This document shows positions 1-7,661 of a DNA stretch of 30,079 nucleotides, one piece after another. A model generated the notes under the pieces. It had not been told where the DNA came from. It searched no databases and saw nothing but the letters and a program-made list of their open reading frames with translations. The translations under genes were made by a program, and so were the position numbers. The first letter of the stretch is position 1; each line of letters starts with the position of its first letter. This DNA is from Bacteroidales bacterium UBA3663 (lineage in GTDB: Bacteria > Bacteroidota > Bacteroidia > Bacteroidales > UBA3663): positions 334 to 30,412 of the forward strand of contig DFJU01000083.1 in assembly GCA_002373755.1 (NCBI GenBank), read 5' to 3'.

Positions 1-340
1 AGTTCTTGAAAGTCTGCTCGAAGGCGAGGAACTTCAGGATACCCAGGTTGACCGACTTGTGGAAACGGATACCACCTTTGTAGGGGCCAATGGCATTGTT
101 GTGCTGGATGCGGTAGCCCATGTTGGTCTGGATATTGCCGTTGTCGTCCATCCAGGTAACGCGGAACTGATATACGCGATCCGGAATGCAGAGGCGCTCG
201 ATCAGGTTGACCTTGTCGAACTCAGGGTGCTTGTTGTACTCCTCCTCGATGGTGCCGAGGACCTCTTCTACGGCCTGATGATACTCTGGCTCATTAGGGA
301 ATCTCTGCTTCAGATTCTCAAGAACTTTCTTTGCGTCCAT
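1..340 (-). CDS. gdhA: NAD(P)-specific glutamate dehydrogenase, N-terminal part (runs off the left edge)
   Basis: This leftward gene starts at the ATG at 340-338 and stays open to the window edge, giving about 113 residues. The visible protein begins MDAKKVLENL and contains the substrate-binding stretch GPYKGGIRFHKSVNLGILKF, the hallmark of the hexameric glutamate dehydrogenase family, which interconverts 2-oxoglutarate plus ammonia and glutamate in the cytoplasm. The upstream helix and the strand ending in MGYRIQHNNA also match this family. The catalytic lysine and the Rossmann nucleotide-binding domain lie outside the window, so NADP versus NAD preference cannot be read. A well-spaced promoter lies 60-95 bases upstream and gives a leader of about 55 bases. 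Truncation is by the window only; nothing suggests a broken gene. Confidence 0.95.
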   Translation of the reverse strand, partial: MDAKKVLENLKQRFPNEPEYHQAVEEVLGTIEEEYNKHPEFDKVNLIERLCIPDRVYQFRVTWMDDNGNIQTNMGYRIQHNNAIGPYKGGIRFHKSVNLGILKFLAFEQTFKN

Positions 341-401
341 TTTTGAACTGGTTTTAGGTTTATGAATTAATAATTGTGTTGATTTTCTGAAATGTGCGGC
401 G

Positions 402-433
402 CAAAGGTAGAGAAAAGAGAGTTTACAGCCAAA
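402..433 (-). promoter_or_regulatory. Bacteroidota-type promoter of gdhA
   Basis: On the minus strand TTTG (433-430) is followed by a 20-base spacer and TACCTTTG (409-402), matching the -33 TTTG and -7 TAnnTTTG consensus of the Bacteroidota primary sigma factor. It faces gdhA. Confidence 0.8.
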
Positions 434-648
434 TATTTTTTACAAAAAATCACCAAAAAGCCGTTTTCTTTGGAATAAAGTTCATTTTTATGCGTTTTTT
501 TATCAAAATGAAAGTTTTTCCGTCAAAAAGTGGCAACATTCTTTTTCGTTGATAACTTTCCCGCGCCCATCGTCTGCATCATCTGTTCATTTCGTCCGAT
601 GCAGAACGCCGGCTACGTGCCGCGTCCACCATCGGGTTGCCAACACTT
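434..648. other. Non-coding spacer, nothing recognised
   Basis: AT-rich DNA with A and T runs upstream of the gdhA promoter, then a more GC-rich stretch near 560-640. I see no credible gene, RNA or additional promoter in it. Confidence 0.5.
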
Positions 649-676
649 GTAGAGACGTCACATTGTGGCGTCTCGT
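649..676. repeat. REP-like palindrome, copy 1
   Basis: An inverted repeat with arms GAGACGTCAC and GTGGCGTCTC around a 3-base loop, one pair being G-T. It is followed by TTTTT on the plus strand. Near-identical palindromes occur at 1305-1333 and 12662-12690. It sits just outside the left end of cassette copy 1. Short palindromes of this kind are often REP elements mobilised by a Y1 (RAYT) transposase encoded elsewhere; that link is inference. Confidence 0.7.
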
Positions 677-686
677 TTTTCGGTAA

Positions 687-793
687 GATTTTCTCCACGA
701 ATTGAAATGAATTTGAAATCAATTTTTGGCTTGCGGCCGATGCACTACGCGAAAAAAATCTCGCAACTGCATTTCGGGGATGCGGTTGCGAGA
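687..793. repeat. Left flank of cassette copy 1
   Basis: It matches 11797-11902, sharing TTCTCC-CGAATTGAAATGAATT, GAAATCAATT and the terminator hairpin. Its outer 40 bases are also an inverted relative of the right flank. Confidence 0.75.
752..792 (-). terminator. Intrinsic terminator of the cassette 1 gene
   Basis: The arms CTCGCAACTGCAT and ATGCGGTTGCGAG (760-792) form a 13-pair stem with one wobble. On the minus strand the stem runs into seven T (A-run at 752-758). It lies 18 bases past the stop codon of the leftward gene at 811-1161. Confidence 0.75.
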
Positions 794-810
794 GTGATTA
801 AGTTATGGTT

Positions 811-1161
811 TCACTCAAACATTCCAACCCATATGTTCACATTTGGGTCATCTTCCTTATAATAGACCCAAATGGAATCACCTTCTTCTGGATGTGGCTG
901 CATTTGAGCGTATCTGGAAACTCCTTTGTATTTTATATCTCCAATCTTGAAACGATATTCAAATCTATTTTTTCTGGGATTTCTGAGATATACGTATGCC
1001 CTGACGACTTTTCTATCTTCGGACAATTTGTCTTGATAATCTGCTATTTTCTTTCTTTCCGGATATCGCAAAAGGAAAGAAAACGTTAAGCTAACGGCTA
1101 TCGCAATCAGCAGTTTCAAGGCGAATATTGCCTTTTTTTTCATTTTTTCTTTTGATATCAT
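811..1161 (-). CDS. Small membrane-anchored protein of unknown function (cassette 1 cargo)
   Basis: A leftward gene of 116 residues. An internal ATG at 1143 gives 110 residues and places MKKKAIFALKLL directly at the start of the hydrophobic segment, so it may be the true start. One transmembrane or uncleaved signal segment spans roughly residues 8-30 and is followed by a basic and polar region (RYPERKK). The remainder holds a short beta-rich pattern with a Gly-Asp-x-Ile-x-Val-Tyr-Tyr stretch followed by DDPNVN, which resembles the C-terminal part of DUF3592-like proteins, but I would not assign it on that basis. The gene lies between the shared promoter at 1249-1280 and the shared terminator at 752-792. 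It is AT-rich compared with polA and has no similarity to the cargo of the second copy. Confidence 0.7.
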   Translation of the reverse strand: MISKEKMKKKAIFALKLLIAIAVSLTFSFLLRYPERKKIADYQDKLSEDRKVVRAYVYLRNPRKNRFEYRFKIGDIKYKGVSRYAQMQPHPEEGDSIWVYYKEDDPNVNIWVGMFE

Positions 1162-1248
1162 CTGTTTTCAATTTTATTTTGATAATGGTTATATGTACGT
1201 CGGCCATAATCGAATGGATAGATTTCAGGTTGAATAAGATTTCGGCCG

Positions 1249-1280
1249 CAAAGATGCACAATGTCTGAAAATAATGCAAA
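1249..1280 (-). promoter_or_regulatory. Promoter of the cassette 1 gene
   Basis: On the minus strand TTTG (1280-1277), a 20-base spacer, then CATCTTTG (1256-1249). The -7 element has C instead of T at its first base. The same promoter is preserved in copy 2 at 12605-12636. Confidence 0.7.
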
Positions 1281-1304
1281 TAATTCAGCTTTTTTGCGGG
1301 AAAT

Positions 1305-1333
1305 GTAGAGACGTCACAATGTGACGTCTCTAC
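1305..1333. repeat. REP-like palindrome, copy 2
   Basis: A perfect inverted repeat: GTAGAGACGTCAC, three loop bases AAT, then GTGACGTCTCTAC. It is the longest and most exact of the three palindromes in the window and sits inside the cassette right flank. Confidence 0.8.
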
Positions 1334-1684
1334 GGGCAGATGACGCGACAAAAACTGATTTCAATTTATTTCAACTGATGGAGAAATCCATCGTTCAAAT
1401 GGCATTTAAACGTCGTTCAAACGGTGAAAAATCGCGTAGTGAAGGTATTATCAGCCTACTATTAGGGTACTATCAGGGTATTATTCGCGTAGTGGGCATC
1501 GGACAAGACCTTTTTTCGGGAATTCCTTCGACGATGGTTCTTGGCCGTTCGACAAAAAAGCGACATCGAAATCCGTCAAATCAGCATCATCGGCGTTCCA
1601 CATCGGCCATAAAACACACGGCCACGGCAGAAATGCGGACCAACGTAATCGCCGCAAAAAAATGGAAAATTGGCGGAATGTCCC

Positions 1685-1692
1685 TATCTTTG
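1685..1692 (+). promoter_or_regulatory. Likely -7 element of polA
   Basis: TATCTTTG 25 bases before the polA ATG matches TAnnTTTG. No TTTG lies at the proper distance upstream, so only the -7 box is supported. This position argues for the 1717 start. Confidence 0.5.
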
Positions 1693-1716
1693 TGCCGCAA
1701 TAAACGCAACTTCCCC

Positions 1717-4635
1717 ATGAAACAGCTTTTTCTGCTCGATGCCTACGCATTGATTTACCGCGCCTACTACGGCTTCATCAGCAAGCCGCTCGTCAACAGC
1801 AAAGGAATGAACACCGGAGCCATCTACGGCTTCGTCAAGACCCTGCAGGACGTGCTGGGCGGCCAACGGATGCCGGGTTTCGACACGCCGCTCAAGCCCG
1901 AATGTATCGCCGTCTGCTTCGACCCGAAGGGCGGCACCTTCCGCCACAAGGAGTTCCCGACCTACAAGGCACAGCGCGAGGCGCAGCCCGAAGACATCAC
2001 CGTGGCCGTGCCGTGGATCAAGCGTATCATCGAGGCATACCGCATCCCAATCTTCGAGGTCGCGAACTACGAGGCCGACGACGTGGTCGGAACGCTGGCG
2101 AGGTTGGCCGATGAGACGGGCGAATACGACACCTTCCTGATGTCGCCCGACAAGGACTATGCCCAGCTCGTGACGGAGCGCAGCCGCATCTTCAAGCCGA
2201 AGAGCTTCGGGCCGGGATATGAGGTGCTCGACGTGCAGGCGGTGCTCGACAAATACGGCCTCCAGACCACAGCACAGGTCATCGACATGCTGGGCCTGCA
2301 GGGCGATTCGGCCGACAACATTCCGGGCTGCCCGGGCGTCGGCCCCAAGACGGCACAGCAGATGATTGCCGCCTTCGGAAGCGTCGAGGAGATGCTGCGC
2401 CGCGTGGAGGAGGCATCGGCCGAGGGGAAGAACGAACTGCCCGAACTGAAGAAGGCGACGTTTGCCAAGGTGTTGGCCAATGCGCAGCAGATACGCGACT
2501 CGAAATATCTGGCGACGATATGCCGCGAGGTGCCGGGCGTGACGCTCGACGGCGAGGCGCTGCGCGTGCAGGAGCCGGACGTGGACGAGCTGTACCGCAT
2601 CTTCGACGAACTGGAGTTCCGACAGCTGCGCGACAAGCTGCGTCCGGCTGGGCCATCGGCCAACGAGAAAAAAACATCGGCCAAAAAAAGCACGGCGGAC
2701 GACGGAACCGCATCGGCCAAGAACACAGAGACCGCCCCTGCCGAACCGCTCAAGACTTTGGCCGATGTGGAGCACCGCTACGTGATCTGCGACACGCCGC
2801 AGAAGCGCGCCGAGATGGTCAGCCAGCTGCTGTTTGAGGCAGCCTATGCCTTCGACACCGAGACGACCTCGACCCATGTGATGGAGGCCGAACTGGTGGG
2901 CGTATCGTTCGCCATCGGACAACACCGCGCCTGGTACGTGCCCATTCCGGCCGACCGCGAGGCCGCTACGCGGATTCTGGAGGAGCTGCGTCCGCTGTTG
3001 GACAACGACGCCGCGCTGAAGGTGGCGCAGAACCTGAAGTACGACTACTCCATCTTGAAACGCTACGGCATGGAGGTGGCCGACCCCTGTTTCGACACAA
3101 TGATTGCGCACTACCTGCTCGAACCCGAACAGCCGCACAACATGGACTACCTGAGCGAAATCTACCTGAAATACAGGCCGATACCGACCAGCGACCTCAT
3201 CGACACGGGCAAGAAGAGCGCGCCGAAAGTCATCGTCGAAGACCTCTTTGCCATGGCCGAGGCCGACAACGAACCATCGGACACAAAACCCAAGTCGATG
3301 CGCGACGTGGCGGTCGATGCCGTGGCCGAATACTGCTGCGAGGACAGCGACGTGACGTTCCAGCTCTGGGAGGTGTTGCGGCCGATGCTCGAAGCCGAAA
3401 AGATGACGAGCCTGATGGACGACATCGAGATGCCGCTCGTCAAGGTGTTGGCCGACATGGAACTGACCGGCGTACGGCTCGACACGGCGGCGCTACGCGA
3501 GTCGGAAGTCATCCTGAACGACGAACTGAAACGGCTGGACGGGAAGTTGGCCGATGCCGTTGGCCATCCACTCAACCCGCTGTCGCCTAAGGCCGTGGCC
3601 ACCGTGCTCTACGACGAACTGAAGCTCGACCCGAAATCGAAGTCGCGTAGCACGGCCGAGGAGATTCTGCAACAGCTGAAGGGCAAGGTGGCCGACAGGC
3701 CGGAGTGCGTCGCCATCATCGACGACATCCTCTCCTATCGCGGCATCCGCAAGCTGCTCTCGACCTACATCGAGTCGCTGCCATCGGACATAAACCCGAC
3801 CACGGGACGCATCCACGCGCAATTCAACCAGACGGTGACGGCCACGGGGCGCCTCTCGTCGTCGAATCCGAACCTGCAGAACATCCCGATCCGCGACGAG
3901 ATGGGTCGCGAACTGCGCAAGGCGTTCATCCCCGACGAGGGCGAAGTCTTCTTCAGCGCCGACTACAGCCAGATCGAGCTGCGTCTGATGGCGCACCTCT
4001 CGCAAGACCCGAACATGGTCGAGGCTTTCCTGTCGGGCGAGGACATCCACCGCGCCACGGCCGCCAAGATATACCACCTGCCATTGGACGAGGTCACCAA
4101 ACTGCAGCGCACCAAGGCCAAGACGGCCAACTTCGGCATCATCTACGGCATCTCGACCTTCGGTCTGGCATCGCGCCTCAACATCCCGCGCAGCGAGGCC
4201 AAGGAGCTGATTGACGGATACTTCGCGACCTACCCGAAGGTAAAGGAATATATGGACAAGAGCATCGAGGCGGCGCGCGAAAAGGGCTACGTGACCACGC
4301 TGTTCGGCCGCAAGCGCCTGCTGCCCGACATCCATTCGGCCAATGCCACCGTGCGCGGATATGCCGAGCGCAACGCCATCAACGCGCCCATCCAGGGCAC
4401 TGCGGCCGACATCATCAAGATTGCCATGGTGCACATCGCCCGACGCATCCGCCGCGAGGGTCTGCACGCCAAACTGCTCATCCAGGTACATGACGAACTG
4501 AACTTCACCGTGCCGTCGGCCGAACTGCCCCAGCTCCAGCGTCTCGTGCTCGAGGAGATGGCCAATGCAGCCCACCTCACCGTGCCCCTCATCGCCGATT
4601 GCGGCAGCGGCGAGAACTGGCTCGTGGCGCATTGA
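1717..4635 (+). CDS. polA: DNA polymerase I
   Basis: A cytoplasmic repair and Okazaki-fragment-processing polymerase of 972 residues, normal for Bacteroidota PolA. The open frame continues upstream to 1321, but that extension is translated repeat DNA; MKQLFLLDAYALIYRAYYGF at 1717 is the conserved family N-terminus. The 5'-3' nuclease domain (about 1-300) has the ANYEADDVVGTL and GDSADNIPGCPGVGPKTA motifs. A low-complexity Lys/Ala/Thr linker follows near 310-350. The 3'-5' proofreading domain keeps D380-T-E382 and the downstream CEDSDVTFQLW aspartates, so proofreading looks intact. The polymerase domain has motif A with D749 (SADYSQIELR), the O-helix stretch KTANFGIIYG, and motif C with D926 (IQVHDELNF). 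At least ten copies of the iterated GGCCRATG motif occur inside it. It lies just downstream of cassette copy 1. Confidence 0.97.
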   Translation: MKQLFLLDAYALIYRAYYGFISKPLVNSKGMNTGAIYGFVKTLQDVLGGQRMPGFDTPLKPECIAVCFDPKGGTFRHKEFPTYKAQREAQPEDITVAVPWIKRIIEAYRIPIFEVANYEADDVVGTLARLADETGEYDTFLMSPDKDYAQLVTERSRIFKPKSFGPGYEVLDVQAVLDKYGLQTTAQVIDMLGLQGDSADNIPGCPGVGPKTAQQMIAAFGSVEEMLRRVEEASAEGKNELPELKKATFAKVLANAQQIRDSKYLATICREVPGVTLDGEALRVQEPDVDELYRIFDELEFRQLRDKLRPAGPSANEKKTSAKKSTADDGTASAKNTETAPAEPLKTLADVEHRYVICDTPQKRAEMVSQLLFEAAYAFDTETTSTHVMEAELVGVSFAIGQHRAWYVPIPADREAATRILEELRPLLDNDAALKVAQNLKYDYSILKRYGMEVADPCFDTMIAHYLLEPEQPHNMDYLSEIYLKYRPIPTSDLIDTGKKSAPKVIVEDLFAMAEADNEPSDTKPKSMRDVAVDAVAEYCCEDSDVTFQLWEVLRPMLEAEKMTSLMDDIEMPLVKVLADMELTGVRLDTAALRESEVILNDELKRLDGKLADAVGHPLNPLSPKAVATVLYDELKLDPKSKSRSTAEEILQQLKGKVADRPECVAIIDDILSYRGIRKLLSTYIESLPSDINPTTGRIHAQFNQTVTATGRLSSSNPNLQNIPIRDEMGRELRKAFIPDEGEVFFSADYSQIELRLMAHLSQDPNMVEAFLSGEDIHRATAAKIYHLPLDEVTKLQRTKAKTANFGIIYGISTFGLASRLNIPRSEAKELIDGYFATYPKVKEYMDKSIEAAREKGYVTTLFGRKRLLPDIHSANATVRGYAERNAINAPIQGTAADIIKIAMVHIARRIRREGLHAKLLIQVHDELNFTVPSAELPQLQRLVLEEMANAAHLTVPLIADCGSGENWLVAH

Positions 4636-4645
4636 CCCCAAGGAG

Positions 4646-4738
4646 GTGAAGTTTCCAACTTCACAAAAAATCAAATCAGGGAAGTGAAGTTTCAAACTTC
4701 ACAAAAAATCACAAAAAAAGCGAAGTTAGAAACTTCGC
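4646..4738. repeat. Three tandem GAAGTTT...AAACTTC hairpins
   Basis: Three related inverted repeats at 4646-4664, 4684-4702 and 4720-4738, each with 7-9-pair stems of the form GYGAAGTT...AACTTCRC, separated by A-rich linkers. None is followed by a T-run on the plus strand, so they are not standard intrinsic terminators for polA. The third is followed by seven T on the minus strand, but no minus-strand gene ends here. Related GTTTCAAAC arms occur in the terminator at 26665-26697. Confidence 0.65.
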
Positions 4739-4794
4739 CTCCATGATCCATTTACATCGGACAAAAAAACACCTATAAACGACATCTTCACAAC

Positions 4795-6270
4795 ATGAAA
4801 ACATCCATTAAAAACCTTACCCTCAGCCTGTTGGCTCTTGCTTGGCCAATGGCTCAGCTGTCGGCCCAGAATCTCTCCACCGAAGCCGTTGACCCGTTGC
4901 TGAAAGGGTCGGTCGAACGCTTCACGTCGCCGATCAATTCCACGATTCATGGATTGGCTATTGATGGGAAAATACAAGGAGAAAGCCTTTCTCCCGATGG
5001 TAATTATTTTTTCATTGGCACCAATATCAGAAATCAAGAATTAAAAATCGGTGTTTACAAGACAGAGGATTGCCAATTACTTTATGAACTGACTACACCA
5101 CATTTTCACTGTTTTATGACTTCGGAATACTTGGTGCTGTATTCTTCCTTAGGCATTGATGTTTACACGCTTTCTACGGGAGAACTGAAATGGAGTCACA
5201 AGATTGATGTTCTTTTCGGCAACTCCCGTTTGTATATTGGAGAAAAGCCTCTAAGCGTTATTTTGCGCAATGAAGAAATGTTTGTATTTCGCAGTGACTA
5301 CCATGAAGAAGTCAAATGTACAGGCGTGTCAACCAATACCGGAGACACCCTTTGGAGCACTACACGCCTTAATGGATGCCGTTTTGTTCAGAAACTTGAA
5401 GATAGCAACTTCTTAATGCGTGGAGAAAAATACTTCATATTCAATACCAAATATGCATCAGTTCAGCATCTTACTATAGATGACGAAATTGTCTCTCAAT
5501 GGTTTCATTTTGGAACATGGAATTATGTGGCCGATAAAAAATACTTGTATTGCTTTGACGATCAATATTTCTGTCGGTGGAAAACAGCTTTGCCCAATGG
5601 GAAAAATTCCTATACTCACCTTTATTCAGTTGGCGACACGATTGTGCTTATCAACACGGGCAGCATCGTGAAGTCATCCAAGAAGCTTGTTGCCCAAAGT
5701 GTCCCCTATGTGGCTGCATTCAACGCATCCGATGGGCAACAATTCTGGATGACCGAACTCGCCAACCGTAAAGAGGCGTTTTCTTGCATATATGCAGCAG
5801 ACAGCATCTCCTATGCCTGTTCCAATGCAAAACAAAAGCTTCTGAAAATCTCACTTCCCGACGGACAGATTCAACCAATGCAATGGGATACGGACAATTG
5901 CGGCCAATTCAAAGTCCTTTCGTGGGGCGATTATTATCACATCGACCGTGTCACGAATCATTTTGAAAATGCGGGCTTCGGGTTCGGCTGTGCGCTCAAC
6001 ATGGGCAACGATGCCTATCGTGTCTCGGCCGATGCCGCGCCGCAACTCATCGCCAATGGCGCGGACGTTTACCGTTCATACAAGACATTGGCCAACGGGA
6101 TGCGCTACCTCTATAGCAACGTCAGCAAGGACATGTGGATCATTTCGTCCGACGGCCAACCGCTCTACCGTTTCCCCAAAAAACTGCGCGGTTTCTACAT
6201 CGAACGCAACACCGTCCTTTTCTTCACCGACGACGATCATTATGGCGTCATCCGTTTTCCTGAAGAGTGA
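4795..6270 (+). CDS. Exported beta-propeller-like protein of unknown function
   Basis: A 491-residue protein with a clear Sec signal peptide (MKTSIKNLTLSLLALAWPMAQLSAQ, cleavage about residue 25), so it acts in the periplasm or at the cell surface. The mature part contains repeated beta-strand blocks with short W, Y and D-G motifs, for example LSPDGNYFFIG, STGELKWSHKI, NTGDTLWSTTRL and DGQQFWMTEL. These resemble the blades of PQQ/WD40-like propellers, but I cannot align exact repeats and name no substrate. The start at 4795 is the only Met placed before the signal peptide. Composition is uneven: both ends are GC-rich and carry the iterated motif, while about 4940-5900 is AT-richer and lacks it, suggesting a mosaic gene or relaxed codon use. 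It follows polA by 159 bases. Confidence 0.75.
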   Translation: MKTSIKNLTLSLLALAWPMAQLSAQNLSTEAVDPLLKGSVERFTSPINSTIHGLAIDGKIQGESLSPDGNYFFIGTNIRNQELKIGVYKTEDCQLLYELTTPHFHCFMTSEYLVLYSSLGIDVYTLSTGELKWSHKIDVLFGNSRLYIGEKPLSVILRNEEMFVFRSDYHEEVKCTGVSTNTGDTLWSTTRLNGCRFVQKLEDSNFLMRGEKYFIFNTKYASVQHLTIDDEIVSQWFHFGTWNYVADKKYLYCFDDQYFCRWKTALPNGKNSYTHLYSVGDTIVLINTGSIVKSSKKLVAQSVPYVAAFNASDGQQFWMTELANRKEAFSCIYAADSISYACSNAKQKLLKISLPDGQIQPMQWDTDNCGQFKVLSWGDYYHIDRVTNHFENAGFGFGCALNMGNDAYRVSADAAPQLIANGADVYRSYKTLANGMRYLYSNVSKDMWIISSDGQPLYRFPKKLRGFYIERNTVLFFTDDDHYGVIRFPEE

Positions 6271-6361
6271 CGGAAAGAGTCGATTTTGAACACATTTCCG
6301 CTATCCTTTTCCAAATCGTATTCTTTTGATTTTCAACGCAAAATAAGTCGCTCACAATATC

Positions 6362-6396
6362 GGTTCACAACATTGTGGACCACAAGCTTGTGAACC
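6362..6396. repeat. 35-bp near-perfect inverted repeat
   Basis: Outer arms GGTTCACAA and TTGTGAACC enclose a second palindrome TTGTGGACCACAA, so the whole 35 bases is nearly self-complementary. It lies in the 178-bp gap between two rightward genes and has no T-run, so it may be an operator, a REP-like element or an mRNA-stabilising hairpin. The remainder of the gap shows nothing recognisable. Confidence 0.6.
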
Positions 6397-6448
6397 ACAT
6401 AAAAAACCATCTTATTTCTTAATCCTTATTTCACAACTTGCCTCATCA

Positions 6449-7222
6449 ATGACAGATTCCGAATTCGGCGAAATCCAGACCCGTACCAACGCACGCGCAC
6501 GCGGCTTCACCTTCCGCTTCAGCGAGGGACACCTGCTCGTCACCGTGCCGCAGCGGTGGTCAGAAAGGGAATTGGCCGAAAGCATCGAGCGTATGCGTCC
6601 CAAGCTGCGGAACCTCATGCAGCGCATCGCCGCCAAGCCCTACAACCACGTCGAACGGCACATCGACTGGAATTTCCGCATCGAGACCGAGTGTTTCTCG
6701 TTCCGTTTGTTGGCCGATGAGACACTACGCGACCGCCAGTGCCGCCTGCAAAAAGAGCGTGGGCACGTCACGCTGTGCTGTCCGCCCGACTTCGACTTCA
6801 TGGCCGATGGCGCACAGGTATGGCTCGTCAAGGTCATCGAAGAACAGGTGCGCAGCTACGCGAAAGGGATGCTTCCGGCGCGGCTCAGAGCCTTGTCCGA
6901 CGAGTTCCGGCTGCCATTCAACGAGGTTCACATCAACTCGGCGCATGGCCGATGGGGCAGCTGCTCGCGCAAGGTGCGCCGCGTGTTGGGAGTGACATTG
7001 GCCGATGCCGGCTACAACATCAACCTGTCGCTCTACCTTCTGCTGCTGCCCGAACGCCTGCAACGCCTCGTCATGCTCCACGAACTGACCCACACGCTCG
7101 AGATGAACCACAGCCCACGGTTCCATGCCAAGCTCGACGCCATGCTGGGCGGCGAAGAGGCGGCACTGGAGAAGGAACTGAAACGCTACACGACCGACAT
7201 CTTCGCCTTCGCCGCGCAGTGA
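6449..7222 (+). CDS. YgjP-type (DUF45 / M48-like) zinc metallopeptidase
   Basis: 257 residues, slightly longer than typical YgjP proteins. The C-terminal half has the family signature: a WGSCS block (AHGRWGSCSRK, about 168-178), then the zinc site H211-E-L-T-H215 (MLHELTHTLEMNHSPRFHAKLD) with a following NHSPRF stretch that should supply the third ligand. The N-terminal third is the usual all-beta part, with a segment like the TVPxRxS pattern. It has no signal peptide, so it is predicted cytoplasmic. The physiological substrate of the family is not established. The start at 6449 is the first in-frame ATG and gives the natural family N-terminus. The neighbours do not suggest a pathway. Confidence 0.88.
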   Translation: MTDSEFGEIQTRTNARARGFTFRFSEGHLLVTVPQRWSERELAESIERMRPKLRNLMQRIAAKPYNHVERHIDWNFRIETECFSFRLLADETLRDRQCRLQKERGHVTLCCPPDFDFMADGAQVWLVKVIEEQVRSYAKGMLPARLRALSDEFRLPFNEVHINSAHGRWGSCSRKVRRVLGVTLADAGYNINLSLYLLLLPERLQRLVMLHELTHTLEMNHSPRFHAKLDAMLGGEEAALEKELKRYTTDIFAFAAQ

Positions 7223-7300
7223 AACTGCATTGAAACATCGTCCAATAAAAGACAATACAGGCAAATTGTTTTTAAAATCAGAATTTAATCAAAGAAATAT

Positions 7301-7332
7301 TTTGTAATTCAAAAGAAATGCAACTATCTTTG
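7301..7332 (+). promoter_or_regulatory. Promoter of the higBA operon
   Basis: TTTG (7301-7304), a 20-base spacer and TATCTTTG (7325-7332): a textbook Bacteroidota promoter. The small inverted repeat TTTTG-TAATT-CAAAA at the -33 box could be an operator for antitoxin autoregulation, which is inference. Confidence 0.85.
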
Positions 7333-7349
7333 CACCGAAAATTTGCAAT

Positions 7350-7649
7350 ATGAGAATCATCAGCAAACGCCGATTGGAAGAGTTTTACCAACAAGAAGGA
7401 CACGCAGACAGCCGCATCGCCTTGGAACGATGGCACCAGAAAGTGTGTTCTGCGCATTGGCAGAATTTCTCAGATATGCGAATGGACTTTCCCAGTGCAG
7501 ATTACGTCGGCAACCAACACTACGTCTTCAACATCAAAGGTAACAAATACCGTCTGGTCGTTGTGGTCATGTTCACTCCAGAGTTGGTTTACATACGTTG
7601 GGTGGGCACTCACGCCGATTACGACAAGATTGATTGCAGCAAAATATAA
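7350..7649 (+). CDS. higB: HigB-family toxin (mRNA interferase)
   Basis: 99 residues starting MRIISKRRLEEFY, the usual length and opening of the RelE-superfamily HigB_toxin group. The middle DYVGNQHYVFNIKGNKYRLV and the C-terminal YIRWVGTHADYDKID match the family core, in which His, Lys, Arg and Tyr residues carry out ribosome-dependent mRNA cleavage. The gene is followed after 12 bases by an XRE-type antitoxin, the toxin-first order expected of HigBA. It has its own promoter directly upstream. No frameshift or truncation is visible, so the pair is probably functional. Confidence 0.93.
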   Translation: MRIISKRRLEEFYQQEGHADSRIALERWHQKVCSAHWQNFSDMRMDFPSADYVGNQHYVFNIKGNKYRLVVVVMFTPELVYIRWVGTHADYDKIDCSKI

Positions 7650-7661
7650 ATATCTAAGAAA

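Larger units (their letters stand above)
686..1492 (-). mobile_element. Cassette-like repeat, copy 1 (inverted-repeat ends, own promoter and terminator, one cargo gene)
   Basis: The left flank (about 687-793) and right flank (1218-1492) are each closely repeated at 11797-11902 and 12574-12840, in the same order and orientation, while the gene between them differs. The left flank carries a leftward terminator and the right flank a leftward promoter, so whatever lies between is transcribed as an independent unit. The two flanks also contain related sequence in inverted orientation: 687-730 against the complement of 1348-1390, about 36 of 42 bases identical by hand alignment. No transposase is encoded and I cannot define a target-site duplication. 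It could be a non-autonomous element or an ancient duplication with cargo replacement. Confidence 0.55.
1218..1492. repeat. Right flank of cassette copy 1
   Basis: About 270 bases nearly identical to 12574-12840. It holds the leftward promoter, the GTAGAGACGTCAC palindrome, the inverted-repeat end (about 1348-1390) and a tail ending in TATTATTCGCGTAG. Copy 1 has a short internal expansion near 1460-1475 compared with copy 2. The tail is the source of a spurious in-frame extension in front of polA. Confidence 0.85.

Noticed and set aside
1321..1716. In-frame extension of polA upstream by 132 residues
   Set aside because: It translates the cassette right flank, which recurs at 12574-12840 in front of an unrelated gene. 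The conserved PolA N-terminus and a -7 box support the start at 1717.
1684..3138. Minus-strand open frame of 484 codons opposite polA
   Set aside because: A shadow of polA with no recognisable domain and a His/Arg/Val-rich composition typical of reversed GC-rich coding DNA.
3493..4695. Minus-strand open frame of 400 codons opposite the polymerase domain
   Set aside because: Same reason: a complement of well-supported polA motifs.
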